From positions 1 to 8,230 of the forward strand of contig USQH01000062.1 in the NCBI GenBank assembly GCA_900556765.1: a DNA stretch of 8,230 nt. Reading direction: 5' to 3'. Source of the DNA: an uncultured Oscillospiraceae bacterium (GTDB lineage Bacteria > Bacillota > Clostridia > Oscillospirales > Acutalibacteraceae). The position numbers and the translations under genes were made by a program. The notes beneath the pieces are model-generated. The model was given only the letters and a program-made list of their open reading frames with translations, was not told where the DNA came from and ran no database searches. Shown in pieces: positions 6,577 to 8,230 of this stretch (its first letter is position 1; every line of letters starts with the position of its first letter).

Positions 6577-6630
6577 AACAGCCGGATAAGAGGCAGACTG
6601 AGATGTCTGTTTCTTGTTCGGCTGTTTTTG
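6577..6630 (+). terminator. Leader terminator (attenuator) upstream of the MATE gene
   Basis: A 22-bp stem, including G-U wobbles, joins 6577-6598 to 6605-6626 around the six-base loop TGAGAT. The base is AACAGCCG/CGGCTGTT and the top is CAGAC/GTCTG, and the T run at 6625-6629 completes an intrinsic terminator. It sits in the 5' leader, ending 6 nt before the pump's AAGGAG site, so it should stop most transcripts unless an antiterminator forms. CAAAGAAACA (6568-6577) could pair with TGTTTCTTG (6608-6616) with one bulged base and compete with the stem. Family knowledge: efflux and resistance genes in Firmicutes are often induced through such leaders by stalled ribosomes or small-molecule riboswitches. 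I recognise no named riboswitch aptamer, and the space before the stem (about 33 nt) is short for one. Confidence 0.82.
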
Positions 6631-6650
6631 TTATTAAGGAGAAATGCAAA

Positions 6651-8003
6651 ATGGATTTTCTAAATGAAAAGATCAAACCGATCTATTTCAGATACCTGTC
6701 GGCGGCGTTCGGCAGCGCTATAATTACTTCGATCTACTCAATTGTGGATACGGCGATGGTCGGACAGTATCACGGACCGAAGGGGACGGCGGCTTTGGCA
6801 GTCGTTGCTCCGGTTTGGAACATCATATACAGTCTCGGACTGCTAATGGGTATCGGTGGCAGTGTGATTTTCAGCACAAAGCGCGGTAAAAACGAGAAAA
6901 GCGACGGAAGCGAAAACCAATATTTCACGGCTTCGGTAATTGGTGCGGTGGTCTTGTCCCTCATGGCGTGGGTCGGAATTCTTTGCTTTGAACGCCCGAT
7001 TTTGGATTTCTTCGGTGCGGATGAATCGCTGCTGATTTTGGCGCAGGAATATATGCGTACGATCAAATATGTGTTTCCGCTGTTTCTGTTCAACCAAATG
7101 CTGGCTGCATTTTTGCGGAATGACAAGAATCCGGGGCTTGCAACCCTTGGCGTGCTGTCCGGCGGTATATTCAATGTTTTTGGTGATTATTTCTTTGTAT
7201 TCACCTGCGACATGGGAATCTACGGTGCAGGACTCGCAACCGCCATTGGCTCCGGCGTTTCGTTCCTCGTGATGCTGACACATTTTATTAGCCGCAAGAA
7301 TACGCTTCGACTGATGAAACCTGAAAAGCTGTTCGGCAAGATTCGTGAAATTTGCATTACTGGTTTTTCCACCTTCTTTATCGACGTGGCAATGGGGATT
7401 CTGACGGTGCTGTTTAACCGCCAAATTATGAAATATCTTGGTGCAAATGCATTGGCAATTTACGGTCCGATTATACAGGTCAGTACCTTTGTCCAATGCT
7501 GTGCATACAGCGTTGGGCAGGCTTCACAGCCGATCGTTTCTACAAATTTCGGCGCAGGTAAAGGTGAACGTATTAAGGAAACGCTTCGTCTGGCGTTGTG
7601 GACCACTGCGTTTTTCGGCGTGTTCTGGACGGCACTCAGTATGGCTTGCCCAAACATCTATATTCGTATTTTCATGGCACCTACGCCGGAAATACTGAAT
7701 ATGGCTCCCGCCATTGTCCGTACCTATGCATTGTCGTTCCTGCTGCTGCCCTTTAATATCTTTTCAACCTACTATTTTCAGGCTATCATGAAGCCAAAGG
7801 CAGCGCTTGTTGTATCGGTGGCGCGAGGGCTTGTAATCAGCGGAATTTTGATTATGATTCTTCCGGTTTTGGTCAATGCGGATTTCCTGTGGTTGGCCAT
7901 GCCGATCACGGAGCTGCTGATTATGATCTACGCGGCTACAGCCATCAGGAAATACACAAAGGCTCTGTCGGGTGAAACTACTTATGCGGGTGCTAATCAT
8001 TGA
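6651..8003 (+). CDS. MATE-family multidrug efflux transporter (MepA-like)
   Basis: Membrane antiporter expected to export cationic drugs, dyes or similar toxic compounds using a Na+ or H+ gradient. 450 residues from the chosen start, the normal MATE length, with about 12 hydrophobic segments in two homologous halves. The first half has IVDTAMVGQYHGPKGTAALA (31-50) and the glycine-rich SLGLLMGIGGSVIF. The second half has YLGANALAIYGPI and the diagnostic GQASQPIVSTNFGAGKGERI. ATG at 6651 is chosen because AAGGAG (6636-6641) lies 9 nt upstream and MDFLNEKIKPIYFRY fits the family N-terminus. An in-frame ATG at 6603 would add 16 residues encoded inside the terminator hairpin; an AAGAGG precedes it but lies within the stem. 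The gene is single, between its own promoter with attenuator and the terminator at 8096-8130, and is flanked by tRNA-Arg fragments, suggesting acquisition as a cassette. The substrate cannot be told from sequence. Confidence 0.93.
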   Translation: MDFLNEKIKPIYFRYLSAAFGSAIITSIYSIVDTAMVGQYHGPKGTAALAVVAPVWNIIYSLGLLMGIGGSVIFSTKRGKNEKSDGSENQYFTASVIGAVVLSLMAWVGILCFERPILDFFGADESLLILAQEYMRTIKYVFPLFLFNQMLAAFLRNDKNPGLATLGVLSGGIFNVFGDYFFVFTCDMGIYGAGLATAIGSGVSFLVMLTHFISRKNTLRLMKPEKLFGKIREICITGFSTFFIDVAMGILTVLFNRQIMKYLGANALAIYGPIIQVSTFVQCCAYSVGQASQPIVSTNFGAGKGERIKETLRLALWTTAFFGVFWTALSMACPNIYIRIFMAPTPEILNMAPAIVRTYALSFLLLPFNIFSTYYFQAIMKPKAALVVSVARGLVISGILIMILPVLVNADFLWLAMPITELLIMIYAATAIRKYTKALSGETTYAGANH

Positions 8004-8095
8004 AGCAAAAGAACTGGATATCATTCACTGGTGGTTGTTTCTCACATGACCTTGTTAATGAGTAGCAATTCGTGATGTATGAAAAAGAAATAAGA

Positions 8096-8130
8096 AAAGC
8101 CGAAAGCCCTTGAAAAAGGCTTTCGGCTTT
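8096..8130 (+). terminator. Bidirectional terminator after the MATE gene / tRNA-Arg fragment
   Basis: AAAGCCGAAAGCC (8096-8108) pairs over 13 bp with GGCTTTCGGCTTT (8118-8130), followed by GTTTG. It lies 92 bp after the pump stop. On the minus strand the stem is followed by TCTTATTTC and stands 5 bp beyond the CCA end of the right tRNA fragment, so it serves both directions. The arrangement repeats that at 6241-6285 but with an unrelated stem. Confidence 0.88.
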
Positions 8131-8135
8131 GTTTG

Positions 8136-8182
8136 TGGCGTTCCCGAGAGGATTCGAACCTCCGACCTACCGCTTAGGAGAA
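8136..8182 (-). pseudogene. tRNA-Arg(CCU) 3' half, truncated at the anticodon loop
   Basis: Counting back from CCA at 8138-8136, minus-strand bases fall exactly on canonical tRNA positions: discriminator G73, acceptor strand CGGGAAC (72-66 side), T arm GGAGG-TTCGAAT-CCTCT, variable loop AGGTC, anticodon stem strand GCGGT (39-43) and anticodon loop CTCCTAA with CCT at 34-36. The 5' partner of the anticodon stem should be ACCGC but the sequence reads GGCTT. No GTTCCCG acceptor strand or D arm follows out to the expected 5' end near 8212. The homology therefore breaks at the 5' edge of the anticodon loop, a typical crossover site for tRNA-targeting integrases. Confidence 0.85.
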
Positions 8183-8201
8183 GCCCCCGAGGGGCATTTT
8201 T
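8183..8201 (+). terminator. Small GC-rich hairpin with T tract next to the tRNA breakpoint
   Basis: GCCCC (8183-8187) pairs with GGGGC (8191-8195) around CGA, then A and five T's (8197-8201). It reads as a short intrinsic terminator on the plus strand and begins exactly where the tRNA homology ends, so it belongs to the sequence joined at the breakpoint. The stem is only 5 bp, all G-C. Confidence 0.5.
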
Positions 8202-8230
8202 GACTCCCTGCAATTCCCCGAAAATCCTTG

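Larger units (their letters stand above)
6285..8182. mobile_element. Probable remnant island bounded by tRNA-Arg 3' repeats
   Basis: Two same-strand copies of the tRNA-Arg 3' end bracket about 1.8 kb holding a MATE pump gene and little else. Tyrosine-recombinase elements that use tRNA genes as attachment sites leave this kind of displaced 3' fragment. The left fragment with its terminator (6241-6314) would be the original chromosomal end. The right one (8136-8182) would be the end carried in by this element and then displaced by a second element lying to the right. No integrase or excisionase gene is present, so this is a relic if the reading is right. Rearrangement of a tRNA array is the main alternative. 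Confidence 0.4.

Noticed and set aside
6536..6589. 17-codon leader peptide before the pump terminator
   Set aside because: Its ATG overlaps the -10 box, upstream of the expected transcription start, so it would not be transcribed whole from this promoter.
6125..6676. 183-codon minus-strand open frame
   Set aside because: It overlaps the GH2 end, a terminator, the tRNA fragment, the pump promoter and leader, has no ribosome binding site and shows no family motif.
8136..8212. Complete tRNA-Arg gene on the minus strand
   Set aside because: The anticodon-stem 5' strand, D arm and 5' acceptor strand expected up to about 8212 are absent; only positions 32-76 match.

Overview
The window looks like a chromosomal piece from a low-to-moderate-GC anaerobic Firmicute (class Clostridia, most like gut Ruminococcaceae/Oscillospiraceae). 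This is inferred from strong AGGAG-type ribosome binding sites, consensus sigma-A promoters (two perfect TTGACA-N17-TATAAT), a PyrR-type attenuator, many U-tailed intrinsic terminators, and a sugar-utilisation cluster of cytoplasmic GH31 and GH2 enzymes. No species marker is present, so this is only a moderate-confidence placement.

Left part (1-984, minus strand): the first 257 codons of pyrC (dihydroorotase) run off the left edge. The gene has its own perfect promoter and a ~178-nt leader. The leader folds as a pyr attenuator: a hairpin with a CAGAGA hexaloop (PyrR-binding, anti-antiterminator), an alternative antiterminator pairing, and an intrinsic terminator just before the pyrC ribosome binding site.

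Middle (1025-6280): an AraC-family regulator (minus) is divergent from a two-gene glycosidase unit (plus), a GH31 alpha-glycosidase of 823 aa followed 111 bp later by a short GH2 beta-glycosidase of 574 aa. A strong terminator (6241-6280) follows the GH2 gene. The layout suggests the AraC protein senses a sugar and controls the glycosidases, which would split imported oligosaccharides with both alpha- and beta-linked residues. A stable inverted repeat lies between the two enzymes, and the GH2 ribosome binding site sits in the loop of an AT-rich palindrome.

Right part (6285-8230): a MATE-family efflux pump gene (plus) has a perfect promoter and a leader containing a 22-bp-stem intrinsic terminator just ahead of its ribosome binding site, pointing to attenuation control. 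The pump is flanked by two minus-strand 3' fragments of a tRNA-Arg gene, the right one with a CCU anticodon. Each fragment is followed by its own hairpin terminator. The pattern suggests that integrative elements have used this tRNA gene as an attachment site more than once, with the pump as cargo of a small degraded island and a second element starting at about 8183.

No CRISPR array, IS element or complete RNA gene was seen. The stretch 6315-6508 holds no convincing gene.
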